From Candidatus Physcocola equi (GTDB lineage: Bacteria > Bacteroidota > Bacteroidia > Bacteroidales > Paludibacteraceae), in contig JAGHUM010000036.1 in assembly GCA_018064855.1 (NCBI GenBank), forward strand, positions 1 through 64,000: DNA of 64,000 nt, read 5' to 3'. Under the pieces are notes generated by a model. That model worked only from the letters and a program-made list of their open reading frames with translations. It had not been told where the DNA came from and made no database searches. The position numbers were made by a program, and so were the translations under genes. This document shows positions 17,233 through 27,900 of this stretch, one piece after another; positions within the stretch are counted from its first letter, which is position 1, and each line of letters opens with the position of its first letter.

Positions 17233-18099
17233 TTAACTGAAGATGATAGTTTTGTTTTTGTAAACAAGAACTTTACGCTCGATGTGTTTTTCGATGGCGC
17301 GTGAAAGGACGATTTTTTCCAGATCTCGACCTTTTGCTACAAAACTGTTCACAGTGTCTTTGTGTGTGACTCTGACCACGTCTTGTTCGATAATCGGACC
17401 TGCGTCTAATTCAGAAGTGACGTAATGGCTGGTTGCACCAATGATTTTTACGCCACGTTCATAAGCGGCATGATAAGGTTTTGCGCCGACGAAAGCAGGC
17501 AGGAATGAGTGGTGGATGTTGATGATGTTGTTAGGGAAAGTCTGAATCATTTCAGGGGAAATGATTTGCATGTAACGCGCTAATACGATGAAGTCGATAT
17601 TGGCTTCTTTCAGCAACTTCATTTCTTCTTTCTCCAATTCCGCGCGGTTGTCTTTATTGAGCGGTATGACGTGGAAAGGAATGCCAAACTTGTCGCCAAC
17701 CCACTTCAAATCTGGGTGATTGCTGATGATGAATGGAATATCCACATTCATTTCGCCAGCGGTGTATCTTGCGAGAATGTCGAAAAGACAGTGACTCATT
17801 TTCGAGACAAACAAGGCCATTTTTGGACGTATGTCTGAAAAATACAGACTAAACTCCATTTGATATTTCGCGGCGAACAATGTCTGGAAATATTCCTCAA
17901 TTTTATCGCTAGGGATAAGGAATTGGTTGAGATCCCATTCGACACGCATGAAGAACACGTTGTTTACATAGTCAACATACTGGTCAAGATAGACGATATT
18001 TCCCTTGTTGACGTTGATGAAGTCGGTTACTGCAGCCAAAATGCCTTGTGTGTCGGGGCAGTGGAGTAGTAATATGGCGTTTTTTTGTTTGTTGTCCAT
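17233..18099 (-). CDS. purU: Formyltetrahydrofolate deformylase
   Basis: PurU hydrolyses 10-formyl-THF to THF and formate, balancing one-carbon pools and feeding PurT. There is an N-terminal ACT domain (LLLHCPDTQGILAAVTDFI, about residues 11-29) and a C-terminal formyltransferase-fold domain with IINIHHSFLPAF, which carries the catalytic Asn-His pair, and GATSHYVTSELDAGPI with the catalytic Asp. The 288-aa length is normal. A possible -7 box TATTTTTG lies at 18162-18169 (minus). Confidence 0.96.
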   Translation of the reverse strand: MDNKQKNAILLLHCPDTQGILAAVTDFINVNKGNIVYLDQYVDYVNNVFFMRVEWDLNQFLIPSDKIEEYFQTLFAAKYQMEFSLYFSDIRPKMALFVSKMSHCLFDILARYTAGEMNVDIPFIISNHPDLKWVGDKFGIPFHVIPLNKDNRAELEKEEMKLLKEANIDFIVLARYMQIISPEMIQTFPNNIINIHHSFLPAFVGAKPYHAAYERGVKIIGATSHYVTSELDAGPIIEQDVVRVTHKDTVNSFVAKGRDLEKIVLSRAIEKHIERKVLVYKNKTIIFS

Positions 18100-18567
18100 T
18101 TCTTTTGATGAGAATAATGATTTTTGCTAATCGAAAATAGTCGGTAAATCTCTATTTTCTGCAAAAATAACTATTTTCGTTCGTTTATCCGGTATAATTG
18201 TTGATTTTGTGTAGGATTTTCAATGCTAATTTATAAATGATTCATCCAAATAACTAACTTTGTAAACATAGAAAAAGCAGAACAACTCTGTTATGAAAAA
18301 TCCCAAGACAGAAGCTGTCCTTTCATAGATGTTACGAAAGAACAGCGGAAGGATGAAGATTATCACACTATTTGGTGGTTCACAGATCGACATCTGTATT
18401 TTTTGATTCATAATCCCAGAAGGGTATGTCCCAGTCTTTGACTCAAAATCAAGTTAGCCACTATGAAGCGTGACAGCATGGCTAGCTGAAAAATGAAAAT
18501 CAGGAATGGTATGTGTAATTTAATAACTCAGAAATTGAAGAATAATTTCAACTTTATTCGAATGAAA
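18100..18567. other. Gap between purU and the defence-type cassette; weak coding remnant
   Basis: No convincing gene. On the plus strand there is a good -7 box (TAACTTTG, 18255-18262) but no -33. Behind it an open frame without an ATG (about 18241-18444) encodes a protein-like stretch including DEDYHTIWWFTDRHLYF. It could be a decayed gene end or chance. An inverted repeat AGCCA/TGGCT occurs near 18455-18485. No terminator-like T tract follows the last cassette gene here. Confidence 0.3.
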
Positions 18568-19140
18568 TCAAATTTCATCAGGATCTTCATCATTGTTATC
18601 TTCTTTGGATTTCATGTCTTTAGTGAATGAAAGGAATGTGTCAAGGAGAGAAGAACCACGGGATAACCAGTTAGAGTCTTCCTCTAACTTCTCGTGAATA
18701 TAGTCGAAACCAAAATTTGCATATTCTTCCATATTTTTTTTTAGTTCGGCAACAGCTCTTTGTATTTGAAATTCACCTTTGTCCAAGGCAATATAATCAA
18801 TGTCTGTTCGAGCCACTAATGCCATAAACATATAATAGCGTATCTGAGGATAGGCCTTGCGCATCTTTCTATTTTCAATGTTACCCCAATACATTATTGG
18901 CTGTCCTAATCCTTTGCGCTTTATTGGGTCTTGATTAAGTGGCTTTTTCTTATCTGCATACAAGCCAATGAAGAATGCAATGATGTATAATTCATATCCT
19001 GCACCAAGAATCTTTGCTTTGGACTCTGTAAATTCATTGTAGCCTTTACCATAGTCACAGTACTGGCGTATTAAATTTTCATAACGAGTTTCAAAATCAG
19101 GGTTTTTCTTGCCCCAAAGATCATATAATGTTTCTGCCAT
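18568..19140 (-). CDS. Last gene of the cassette: 190-aa protein, possibly DndE/Dnd-associated-like
   Basis: No firm family recognised. The 190-aa soluble protein is mostly helical, with an acidic C-terminus (KEDNNDEDPDEI). The segment ESKAKILGAGYELYIIAFFI followed by GLYADKKKPL resembles the helix-plus-basic-loop motif seen in small Dnd-associated proteins (DndE and 'dnd system-associated protein 4'); this resemblance is weak and from memory. It starts 2 nt after the SMC-like gene stops, so the two are translationally linked and likely act together. Confidence 0.5.
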   Translation of the reverse strand: MAETLYDLWGKKNPDFETRYENLIRQYCDYGKGYNEFTESKAKILGAGYELYIIAFFIGLYADKKKPLNQDPIKRKGLGQPIMYWGNIENRKMRKAYPQIRYYMFMALVARTDIDYIALDKGEFQIQRAVAELKKNMEEYANFGFDYIHEKLEEDSNWLSRGSSLLDTFLSFTKDMKSKEDNNDEDPDEI

Positions 19141-19142
19141 AA

Positions 19143-21302
19143 TTATTTGATTTTAGAAGTTTTGACTCTGATAGTAGAAAGATCATTCTCATTGAAGCCT
19201 TCTCTATCTTTCTCAATTCTATAAATAGGACAGGAGAGAGCATAAGCAGAAGACTTGATTTTACTCTTTTGTTCGATTGCGTCGTATTCCAACATATCCT
19301 TCGTCACTATAATACATTGCTTCTCAATCTTGTTGATAATTTCATAGAATTCTTGTTCCTTCATCTGACTGAAAGATGATGTTGGAGCGTCGAAGATAAG
19401 CGGATATTCTGTTTCTCTTTTGTTTGCCGTGATCTTAGCAATAGCAAAAAGAACAGCCATATACATTGTTGTCTTTTGCGATTCGGAGGGGTTTGTCACA
19501 ATTGTTCCATTTTCACTTCTGAGCAACACGTCAATGCTTTCAGTTTCTTGACTACGAAGCATTTCTATAACCCCATGAAAATCATTGCCGCTCAAATTCG
19601 CAAGATACTGATTTGAAAGGTCTTTAAGTTGAGAAATGAAATTCCTGCGATTTGTCTCTCTCGCAGAAATAAAAGCTTTATAAATATGGTCGAAAACATT
19701 GTGAATTCGACCGAGTCGTGTTATCTCCTTGTTGCCGGTATCCAGAGAAGATAATTCTACCTGCTTATCTTCTTGATTCTTGCGTAATTCTTCAAGAATT
19801 ATACGTAACTCACCCAATCTGCGTTGTGCATCTTCATGTCTGTTCATGAAATCACGAACATCCTTCGCTGATCGGCTAATGTCATCTTCTGATACACCAT
19901 TTAGTTGTGAAAGAAGACGAGATTTCTCATCTTTAACATCATCAAGTGCCTGCTGCCATTTCTGCATATCTTTTGTCCGTTCGGCTATAAAATCCAATTC
20001 GTCAAGAATTGATTTTTTGCGATTTGCAACAGAACGTTCCATAGGTCCACTATAGCTAATACTCAAGTGTTGCAGTTCTTCTGTATAATTGTACTTGAAG
20101 ATATCTTCATCTTCTGTCTTCTGCTGTTTCTGACGTTGAACTAATGCCTCTTGTAACTTCTGCACCATAAATTCATATGGTTCAGAACCTTTTGGTGCAC
20201 GTCTTCCGCAAACCTTGCAGCACTCCTCTTCTATCATTTCCTCAAGATACTCCTCATTAGGTACGAACCAAGGAAGTTTGGTCATTCCTTCAGGAAGTGC
20301 TAATGATGCAAGCTGTTGTTGTTTACCTTTCTCAATCAAGTATTCGTCATGTTGTTTGCGACGTTCTTTGCTGAAAGAGGCTACTTTCTTCTTGAAAACT
20401 TCAAAAATCTGAGGGTAAGCACATAGAATCCATTGATTGTCAAGTAGAGAAGTGTTAAAATCAATAATTGTTGAACTTCTCATCCTTCTCACTTTTTCCT
20501 CATATTCCTTGATTCTATCGTTTATAGAGTCGAGTTTTTCCTTGATTTCACGGTTATCCACCATTATGTCAAGTTTACCTTTGAACACGCGAGAATTTTC
20601 TTCCAGATCTCTAATCTGTCGGCGAACATCTGATATTTCAATCCCAATCTTTTCCAGTTCTCGCTCAAGACGGTTTGCTTCGATAGTTGTTTTCTTGTCC
20701 TTCTTCAACTCACTGGAATGAACCTTGCTTGCTTGTTCCTTCAAATTGTATGTAAGTTCTGCGAAATTGTCTAGGCGAGTGATATCAGAGAAGTTCTTAA
20801 GCAAACGTTTTAAAGCTTCTGTATCTTCGTGGAAAATGTCAAGTTGGGTCTCCCCCTTAAACATGCTATACTTACGTATCTCTGCGTCAAAGCATGAGTT
20901 GAGTATTTGACGACCATCAACTTGTTCACGTTCCACACCGTCAAAGCGGAAACCATAAAATTCGCGATTAACAATCTCCACTTTATTTACGTCAATTTTT
21001 CTGAAGGTGAAAGCTTTTGTTAATTCTTTATCCCCTTCATGTTCAAATTTAATTGTTACTCGTACTTCGTCAATATCACCAACGATCATCTGAGACTTTC
21101 GCATCTCAGAAACATTATTGAGCTCGTCTTTTTCGCGAAGTCCTGTTGTGTCAAAAAGCCACTCCAAGGCTTCAAAGAAAGTCGTTTTTCCGTCACCATT
21201 ATCACCGATAATAAGTGTCAGTCCTTCAGGGTTAAACTCAAAATGGTTATTATCTGCATAATAACTACGGAAATTTCGTATTGCTAATTCTTTTAAAACC
21301 AT
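19143..21302 (-). CDS. DndD/Rad50-like SMC-type ATPase with CxxC hook
   Basis: This 719-aa protein has an N-terminal ABC-type ATPase half with Walker A GDNGDGKTT (33-41), and long coiled-coil arms (about 170-350 and 400-520). Between the arms lies a hook-like apex with ECCKVCGRR (CxxC, about residue 362). The C-terminal half has NPSESQKTTMYMAV (signature region) and Walker B PLIFDAPTSS (about 637). The layout matches DndD and other DNA-repair-type SMC ATPases. In Dnd systems DndD supplies ATPase and nicking-related activity during phosphorothioation. It sits 5 nt behind the 72-aa gene and 2 nt before the 190-aa gene. Confidence 0.82.
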   Translation of the reverse strand: MVLKELAIRNFRSYYADNNHFEFNPEGLTLIIGDNGDGKTTFFEALEWLFDTTGLREKDELNNVSEMRKSQMIVGDIDEVRVTIKFEHEGDKELTKAFTFRKIDVNKVEIVNREFYGFRFDGVEREQVDGRQILNSCFDAEIRKYSMFKGETQLDIFHEDTEALKRLLKNFSDITRLDNFAELTYNLKEQASKVHSSELKKDKKTTIEANRLERELEKIGIEISDVRRQIRDLEENSRVFKGKLDIMVDNREIKEKLDSINDRIKEYEEKVRRMRSSTIIDFNTSLLDNQWILCAYPQIFEVFKKKVASFSKERRKQHDEYLIEKGKQQQLASLALPEGMTKLPWFVPNEEYLEEMIEEECCKVCGRRAPKGSEPYEFMVQKLQEALVQRQKQQKTEDEDIFKYNYTEELQHLSISYSGPMERSVANRKKSILDELDFIAERTKDMQKWQQALDDVKDEKSRLLSQLNGVSEDDISRSAKDVRDFMNRHEDAQRRLGELRIILEELRKNQEDKQVELSSLDTGNKEITRLGRIHNVFDHIYKAFISARETNRRNFISQLKDLSNQYLANLSGNDFHGVIEMLRSQETESIDVLLRSENGTIVTNPSESQKTTMYMAVLFAIAKITANKRETEYPLIFDAPTSSFSQMKEQEFYEIINKIEKQCIIVTKDMLEYDAIEQKSKIKSSAYALSCPIYRIEKDREGFNENDLSTIRVKTSKIK

Positions 21303-21307
21303 AGTGT

Positions 21308-21526
21308 CTATCTTAAATGGTTACACACCTCTCTATATATGTCTTTGTCTGACACATTAGAAGATTGTCTTTCTATAATACGACCAACAGCACTAACTAC
21401 CTCGTTGTCGGCATCTATAGCATCATCAACGGTCAGGTAATCGTCTGGGTTATAATCTCCAAAATTGCAGAGTACTGGTTCCTTCAGTACAGCTTGCAGT
21501 AATTTGTCTTTTGCTCTAAATTCCAT
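21308..21526 (-). CDS. Small acidic cassette protein, 72 aa
   Basis: Not recognised. MEFRAKDKLLQAVLKEPVLC opens a short, acidic, probably helical protein that includes NPDDYLTVDDAIDADNE. It is accepted as real because it fits exactly between two cassette genes (5-nt gap on each side) in the same frame direction. It could be an adaptor, an inhibitor, or a detached domain of the SMC-like protein. No catalytic motif is visible. Confidence 0.65.
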   Translation of the reverse strand: MEFRAKDKLLQAVLKEPVLCNFGDYNPDDYLTVDDAIDADNEVVSAVGRIIERQSSNVSDKDIYREVCNHLR

Positions 21527-21531
21527 AGGCT

Positions 21532-23808
21532 TTAAAATGTAGGTAAGTTATAATATGTCAGAATATCCTCGAGTTCTTTTATTGTGTCGCTGCTATTCTG
21601 AGATAGGTCGGCAAACTCGCGAACTCTTTTCATTTCATTATTAAGTAGATTACGCTCCATATTGTACGACGGTGAACTATAATCAATCTTTGGTGCAACT
21701 ACTAAATCGTGGATAATAGCGAACTTCTTGTCTTCGTGTGTTCGAAGAATTCGTCCCCTTCGTTGAATGAATTGGCGAGGATTTCCTGTACTAGAACAGA
21801 AAATCGCCAATTCACTTCTTGGTACATCAACTCCCTCATCCAAGCATTTCATTGATGTCAATACGTCCAACTGCCCCTTGGCAAATTTTTCGAGGATTTC
21901 GTCTCGATTAGATGTTTCACCAGTGAACATCATGACTGTTGTGTGAGAATCTACTTCTGCAACCGGGCGAGTATATTCCTCTATCAAATGCATCGTCTCA
22001 TTGTCATCATTGATGGAGTCTTGCTCATCATTGTCGTTATCCATATACTCCGAAGGATCGTTACCTTCTGGTACATAGATTAGAGAATATTTTAACGAAC
22101 CTTTTTTTCTAAGATGCTCTTTAAGTATCTGACTGAACACAACTTTCTTCCCCTCCGCTTTATGAATGATACGCTTTCTTTTCAACAACAATGCCATAAG
22201 CATGTCGTCGTTTTTGAATCTGTCGCTATCTATCACATACATTTTAGCCAACTTTACAGAAAGTTCGTTATATTTTTTTGTCTCTTCTGAGTTGAGATAA
22301 ACGACATGTGGATAATAGTAGTATTGACAGAGTTTACCTTGACGTATTGCATCTTTCATGGAATATTCAAATGTGTAGCTGTTCTTTATACCGAAGAAGT
22401 CATTGATAGCATTGTTTCCTGCATCATCAAATTGCCGCTGTGGAGTAGCCGATAGTCCTATCCTACGAAGGAAAGGAATGTATGGAAGTCTTACCTTGAT
22501 TTTACCTGCTCCTATATTGTGGCACTCGTCTGCAATAAAAAGGACCTTCTTCTTTGGCAATTGTGTGAAAATTGTGAACACATTGTCTCGTGCAAAGGAT
22601 GCGTATGTAGAAATGATGACATAGTTCAACTTATTTTCATCGTCAATTTTCTCTTGTAGGATAATGTTATCAAGAGATTTCTTCCAGGATGAATTTTTTG
22701 AATAGACCTTTATGATATTATCAAAATGGAATTTCTTGCATTCCTCTTCCCATTGTTCTACAAGCACAGTGGTAGGAACGAGTATGATAGCTTTGTAGAA
22801 TCCTGCTTTACCTTTATATATATTCAGAAGGCAGTTTAATGACGTTATTGTTTTACCCGTACCAGTTGCCATTGCAAATAATCCTTTTTGCTTGTTCGCA
22901 ACCCAATTATCGAATGCTTGCTTTTGATATTCACGAGGTCCAGATAAATAAGGGAAAGATGGAGAATACTTATCAACAACAGTCTTTGGGTGTTTCTCTT
23001 TGATTAGGGAAATTGCACTATTTACCTTCTCGCGAGTCCGTTTCAAGGCATAGGCAACATTGTTGTTTATAGGATAGTTTTTCTTATCCTTAACCATAAT
23101 TTCTTCCTCTTCTTCAAGCAGTTCCTCAACGTCCTTCTTGCAGAAACAATGCTGTATATTACTTTTTATTTTGTTCGCCTCAATGTATAGGTAATTAGGA
23201 TTCTCTCCGGAAAATGCTTTGTTGAAAATTTCTTTGTTATGACGTACTCTGTTTTTTGAAACATCGCCATCCCAATCGCAATCAATGGTGATGCTTTCGA
23301 TATTCTCTATCAAGGCGTTACGAGAGAAATTACAAGAACCATTGAAACCAATGGAGTTGTATGCATCGCTAAATACACCAAGTTTTGAGTGAGAAATGCC
23401 GATACTGTTACGAGGACGAATAATCTTTATTTCTATTCGATTCTCTTGGATAAGAAAGGACAGACAATCAAAGAAATGCTTATTTCTCTTTGAAAGTGTT
23501 TCCTTCATCTTCTCCAAATTGTCTATCTCAAAATAATCGAAAATACTTCTTTCTGTTCCTTTTACGATAAAGTCTTGGTCTTCTTGAGAAAGCACGTCAT
23601 TAATGATAAGCCTCATTTTTCCCCCACGATAGAGGAACATGGCGAAACCGTCTGCTAATACTTCAATAGCAGACGAAGAAAAGAATCCCAACATCAAATC
23701 AAATGTGGTGGCGTTACACAGGCATTCAGAAAAGAAACCTATGGGTTCCCACTCTGTCTTAGAGTCAAATTGTCTATGGTCAGGCCATATTACATCGTTC
23801 TTGAGCAT
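21532..23808 (-). CDS. PLD-nuclease-domain / superfamily 2 helicase fusion
   Basis: This 758-aa protein joins two activities. The N-terminal ~170 residues carry a phospholipase-D-type HxK motif HSKLGVFSD (H140, K142, D148) followed by GSCNFSRNAL (157-166), as in PLD nucleases attached to restriction helicases. The SF2 helicase core follows: motif I ATGTGKT (314-320), motif II DECH (427-430), motif III SATPQR (453-458) and motif VI QRRGR (682-686). Only one HxK is seen, so the nuclease would act as a dimer, as in BfiI-type enzymes. It likely acts as the DNA-translocating or restriction arm of the cassette. The gap to the PAPS-reductase-like gene is 9 nt. Confidence 0.88.
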   Translation of the reverse strand: MLKNDVIWPDHRQFDSKTEWEPIGFFSECLCNATTFDLMLGFFSSSAIEVLADGFAMFLYRGGKMRLIINDVLSQEDQDFIVKGTERSIFDYFEIDNLEKMKETLSKRNKHFFDCLSFLIQENRIEIKIIRPRNSIGISHSKLGVFSDAYNSIGFNGSCNFSRNALIENIESITIDCDWDGDVSKNRVRHNKEIFNKAFSGENPNYLYIEANKIKSNIQHCFCKKDVEELLEEEEEIMVKDKKNYPINNNVAYALKRTREKVNSAISLIKEKHPKTVVDKYSPSFPYLSGPREYQKQAFDNWVANKQKGLFAMATGTGKTITSLNCLLNIYKGKAGFYKAIILVPTTVLVEQWEEECKKFHFDNIIKVYSKNSSWKKSLDNIILQEKIDDENKLNYVIISTYASFARDNVFTIFTQLPKKKVLFIADECHNIGAGKIKVRLPYIPFLRRIGLSATPQRQFDDAGNNAINDFFGIKNSYTFEYSMKDAIRQGKLCQYYYYPHVVYLNSEETKKYNELSVKLAKMYVIDSDRFKNDDMLMALLLKRKRIIHKAEGKKVVFSQILKEHLRKKGSLKYSLIYVPEGNDPSEYMDNDNDEQDSINDDNETMHLIEEYTRPVAEVDSHTTVMMFTGETSNRDEILEKFAKGQLDVLTSMKCLDEGVDVPRSELAIFCSSTGNPRQFIQRRGRILRTHEDKKFAIIHDLVVAPKIDYSSPSYNMERNLLNNEMKRVREFADLSQNSSDTIKELEDILTYYNLPTF

Positions 23809-23817
23809 GTCTTTGTA

Positions 23818-24924
23818 TTATATGAAGCAATTTGCACACATCAATTCGTCTCCAAGAATATCAACTAGGGCAGTCCCTTGTTGTTTCTTCTTGGCTTCCT
23901 CCTGACGTTTGATGATGTCTAATTTTATTTGACGTACACGCTCTGGTTTTGCAAGGTCTGCAAGTGTTTCACCTTGAATCCAGGTGTATCCATCTTTTTC
24001 GAAAGTCATGGCTTTCTCATAAAGGTCTGGATGTCGTTCTAGTAACCATACCCATTCAATGCGCTGTTGAAAGAAACAGAAATAGCACCCTGATCGACTG
24101 CGACAATAGGTCCCAGTTTTGCCATCTACTTCAAAAGGTATTTCTTCGTAATATGCTGGTACACCGACACCACTTTCACGAAGCAAACGGAAGATGTCTT
24201 CTTTTACCAATACATCATCGTTGTCAAGTAAAGGAAATTCTTCTTCAGTCAATTTCCCTACGGGATATTCTGTGGTTTGTAGGTATTTGAATACAACATG
24301 ATTGAAAAGCTTTACATCAAAGTCAAGAAGTGCATTCAATTTCTTTGAGTAAAAAAATTGTTTAGTGATAGGCTTACGAACAATCTCCATTATCTCCTCT
24401 TTCATGCGCTCAGGACAAAGTTTTTCATAGTAGCCTTCAATCTGCTTTTGATTGTCGTTGCTTAATACTTTGTTAATAACGTCGAGACTCCATATATTCT
24501 TGCGAAAAGGGAATACCGCTTGAATATTCGGTTTACTTGAAATATAGCCATCACGATCTTCATCTCCACGTATGCCAACATAACTGACTGCATAATCCTC
24601 TCCAGCATAGCGTTCAAATTCTGCCAGTTTCATTTTCTTTGTGCACCATCGTTGCTGTGGCGAAGGTAGGAAGCCTCCCATCGCTTTTAAAAAATGCTCG
24701 AATGGTGTTGGTTCTGGACTTCCCTCTGCGGCACGTAAACGTTTGATATTACCCAAGTAGGCACTCAATCGGTCGATGAGTACCTCTGTTTCTGCTAGTT
24801 CACAACCAGTGTCAGAGTTGTAGTACTCAATCTTCAGCTGAGGGTATTTCTGCTTCAGGTAGATGGAGAGTGCAGCACTATCCTTACCACCTGAAATGCC
24901 TAATATGTGACGTACTTTAGTCAT
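23818..24924 (-). CDS. DndC-like PAPS-reductase-family enzyme (ATP pyrophosphatase fold)
   Basis: This 368-aa protein starts with the PP-loop SGGKDS (11-16), the ATP-pyrophosphatase motif of the adenine nucleotide alpha-hydrolase family. Cysteines 94 (QRWCTKK), 274, 280 and 283 (C-x5-C-x2-C) could hold an iron-sulfur cluster as in DndC; C363 and C366 near the C-terminus form a further pair. In Dnd and Ssp systems the homologous enzyme activates the DNA backbone for sulfur insertion. The start overlaps the upstream ATPase gene by 8 nt. This is the most specific clue that the cassette modifies DNA with sulfur. Confidence 0.85.
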   Translation of the reverse strand: MTKVRHILGISGGKDSAALSIYLKQKYPQLKIEYYNSDTGCELAETEVLIDRLSAYLGNIKRLRAAEGSPEPTPFEHFLKAMGGFLPSPQQRWCTKKMKLAEFERYAGEDYAVSYVGIRGDEDRDGYISSKPNIQAVFPFRKNIWSLDVINKVLSNDNQKQIEGYYEKLCPERMKEEIMEIVRKPITKQFFYSKKLNALLDFDVKLFNHVVFKYLQTTEYPVGKLTEEEFPLLDNDDVLVKEDIFRLLRESGVGVPAYYEEIPFEVDGKTGTYCRSRSGCYFCFFQQRIEWVWLLERHPDLYEKAMTFEKDGYTWIQGETLADLAKPERVRQIKLDIIKRQEEAKKKQQGTALVDILGDELMCANCFI

Positions 24925-27900
24925 TGTTCAATCTCTTTTGTAGAATTCGCATCAAGGTGTAAACATCAAGGTTGTTGTCACCTGACAGAATGTTATTTAT
25001 CTTTGATTCAAGTTCTAGCGAACGAGCCTCTTCCTTCTCATTAATCTTGTAGTTGAGACTTTCCGATAGAACCGCCTTTTGCTCACATTCCTTGAATAGG
25101 AATACAATGTCATCGTGCAATTTTGGTTCCTGATCGTCCGTCATGCGATCAAGTGGAGATCCTAGTACAGTAAAACAAACCGACTGGTACCATTCCGTAC
25201 GATTGTCAAACTGAGCCATAGCGTGCTGATAGAACTCCTTCTGACGGGGATTCAGCAAGTGTGGTTTTACCTTTGACAAACGTTGCTGTATTTCCTGGAT
25301 GTACTCTATATATTCGCCAGACTCAAAACCAAGGCTTTCAATCAGATTGCTCTCGATGCGGTCAATGAGCTGATTATAACAGCCACGAAGCTCGCTAATG
25401 GCACGCTGAATAACATAGCAGTATTCCTGTACTGCACTCTCGTCCTTTAGTTTGTCAACATCATAGCCCAAAGCATCTGGCAGGTCTTCAAGGAATGCTT
25501 TCTCTGGATCCTTTGCTAGAGCCAACACCTCTCGGAATTTGATAGATTCCTCGTGTGGCAAGGATTTGGTGTGCTTTGCATAATCGTTAAGCTGGCGGTT
25601 GTAAAAGAATAGGAATGGCTTTATCGTCTCTATAAACGCACCACTCTTGATGCTGCTGTTGTCGCCAAGGTTGAGGAACTTGCGGTACTGGTTAAACAGT
25701 TGTAGTTTCAGCCCATCCACGGCATACGCTTTTATCTTGAACTCACCGATATGCTTCTTCATAAGGTCGAGCAGTTCGATGTTGAAGTTTGGAATATACT
25801 GACCATTCTCGCCATAGAGTGAATAATCTTGTCGCTTGATGAAGAGGTAAGTTGGCAACCAGAACTCCAATACACCATCTTTAATCTTGTATGGCTGAGC
25901 CGAGAGTTTCTTGACTAATTCAGATAGCTTGCGTGCTTTCTCGCGAGTGCTGATTAAGAACTCTTCACAAGCATCCCAAAGTGTCTTTATGTCTTGATTG
26001 GTTGGTGTATCGGTAAATTCACCATTCACATGAAGACCTGTATTCTTTAGCAAAGAATAGTAAATGGTTTTTTCAGGAGGAAACTTATCTGCATCAAAGC
26101 CAAGGTCAGCCTTTGTGCTATTCTCCAGCAAAGCCTGTAGGTACTTAGCCTTGGCACCAGAGATATTACTGCTCAATTTATGCTTGTTGAATAGTTCGTT
26201 GTTGATGATAGGGGTAAGCGAATAAATGTCCTCGCAAACTTCTGACAGTAATTTGTTGAAGTCGCGATGTGAATGCACCTTGCGAACCTCTCCCTTGTAG
26301 AGCCAGGTCACATCATCAAGATACGAGAACAGACTTTCACACAATGACTTATTGAGCAATGTTTTCTCGTATTCCATGAGCAGATAAAGTTCCTTCAACG
26401 CAACTCTGTCGCTCTTGTCCACCAATACCTTCTCTATGATGTAACGATACTTTTGTATGTTGTGGAGGCGTTGAACGATGTCGCCCGTATTGTTGAAATA
26501 GGCAAAGATGATGGCATGTTCGCAGTTCTTGCTGAATGTTTCCAATTCCTCGTACTGTTTATCTGAAGTGCCGAAAACCATCTGCACAAAGCCATCTACA
26601 TCACCTGTTGGAACAAGATCTTGAGGATGATCTAACAGTTGATACTCGAAATATCTTGGTGTGCCTCTGTGGTAGTAGTATGCCTTAACTGGTGATACTC
26701 GATTGTTGAAATATACTCTCAGGTCGTCCACGAAATTTATAGGCTTAGGTACTACCAATGAAGCGTTTGTTATCTCTTCCTCGATGTTGATGTCGGTTCC
26801 CTCGAATAGGATAAGGCGCTTCTTATATTCAGCGTAACGTACAATCTTAAGACGCTCAAGTTCATGCAGAATGGAACTTGCGAACTTTACGCCTAATGCC
26901 ATACTTGCATAATCAGTCATTTCGTTATGTATCATCGTGAAACCTGCATTACCGAAGAGATTCAGCATTCCGATTGCCTTTACAATTTTTATGGCATCAA
27001 GCATCTGTTGAGGCACTTTCCAGTCGCTACCTTCTACACGTTCGATGGATAGTCGGATTGCACTCCAACCTGTTGAGTCGCTATTTGCATCATTCAGATA
27101 CGAATGGAATGAGTTGGTAACATAATCATAAACATCGGCAAGGTTGTAGGTGTTATTTTCCTTATCCTTATATACGCTGACAGAATGCGCTCCCTTGGCA
27201 TTGAGGAAAGAGAATAGAGAACGTTCATTTTGCCCATAGCGCTGGATGGCTCGAGTGATTGCGTAGGCAGCAAACGTGTCCATTGGATACAGTTTGCAAG
27301 CTGTATTGAAGTCGAAATCTTTGGCAATGAACTTACCATCAATAGCAATTTGGTAGATTTTATGGAAGTTCTTGTCTGGCTGCTTATACTTGAACTCTGT
27401 CGATATGTGTTCGGCTGCAAGATAAAGCAGTTGTTCGATGGGTTCTGCAAATACCACCTCTTGGAAACGTCCTTTTACCTTTGTCCATTCGTTCTTTTGC
27501 GTTTGACTCAATTTTCCAGCGTATGCAGAGAAGTTCTGATGCAAGGTGGTGAGGAGAAGTATGTTGCGGCTTGGTGCATTGACAACCTCGGTAAACTTTT
27601 GGAAGAAATAGAGCTCTTCCTCAGGTGCGTGCTTGGCTGCATGCTCTAACACCTTGCCAAATTCATCAATGACTATTAGCAGAAACTTGTTTTGCTTCTT
27701 CAGATTTGCGTAATATGTCTTTACGAGCGATAGTACATCGGTATCGTCTGTCTGAACGATTTCCTGCAATTTTCTACGAAGCAAGTTTTCCAGTGAATTT
27801 GAATCCCCCAGGATATTTAGTATCTCAAAATTTCCATCATAAAGCAGGTGGGTATTCTTCAATAGTTCTTTTTTCTTTGTGGATGCTAGCAGGTCTTGCT

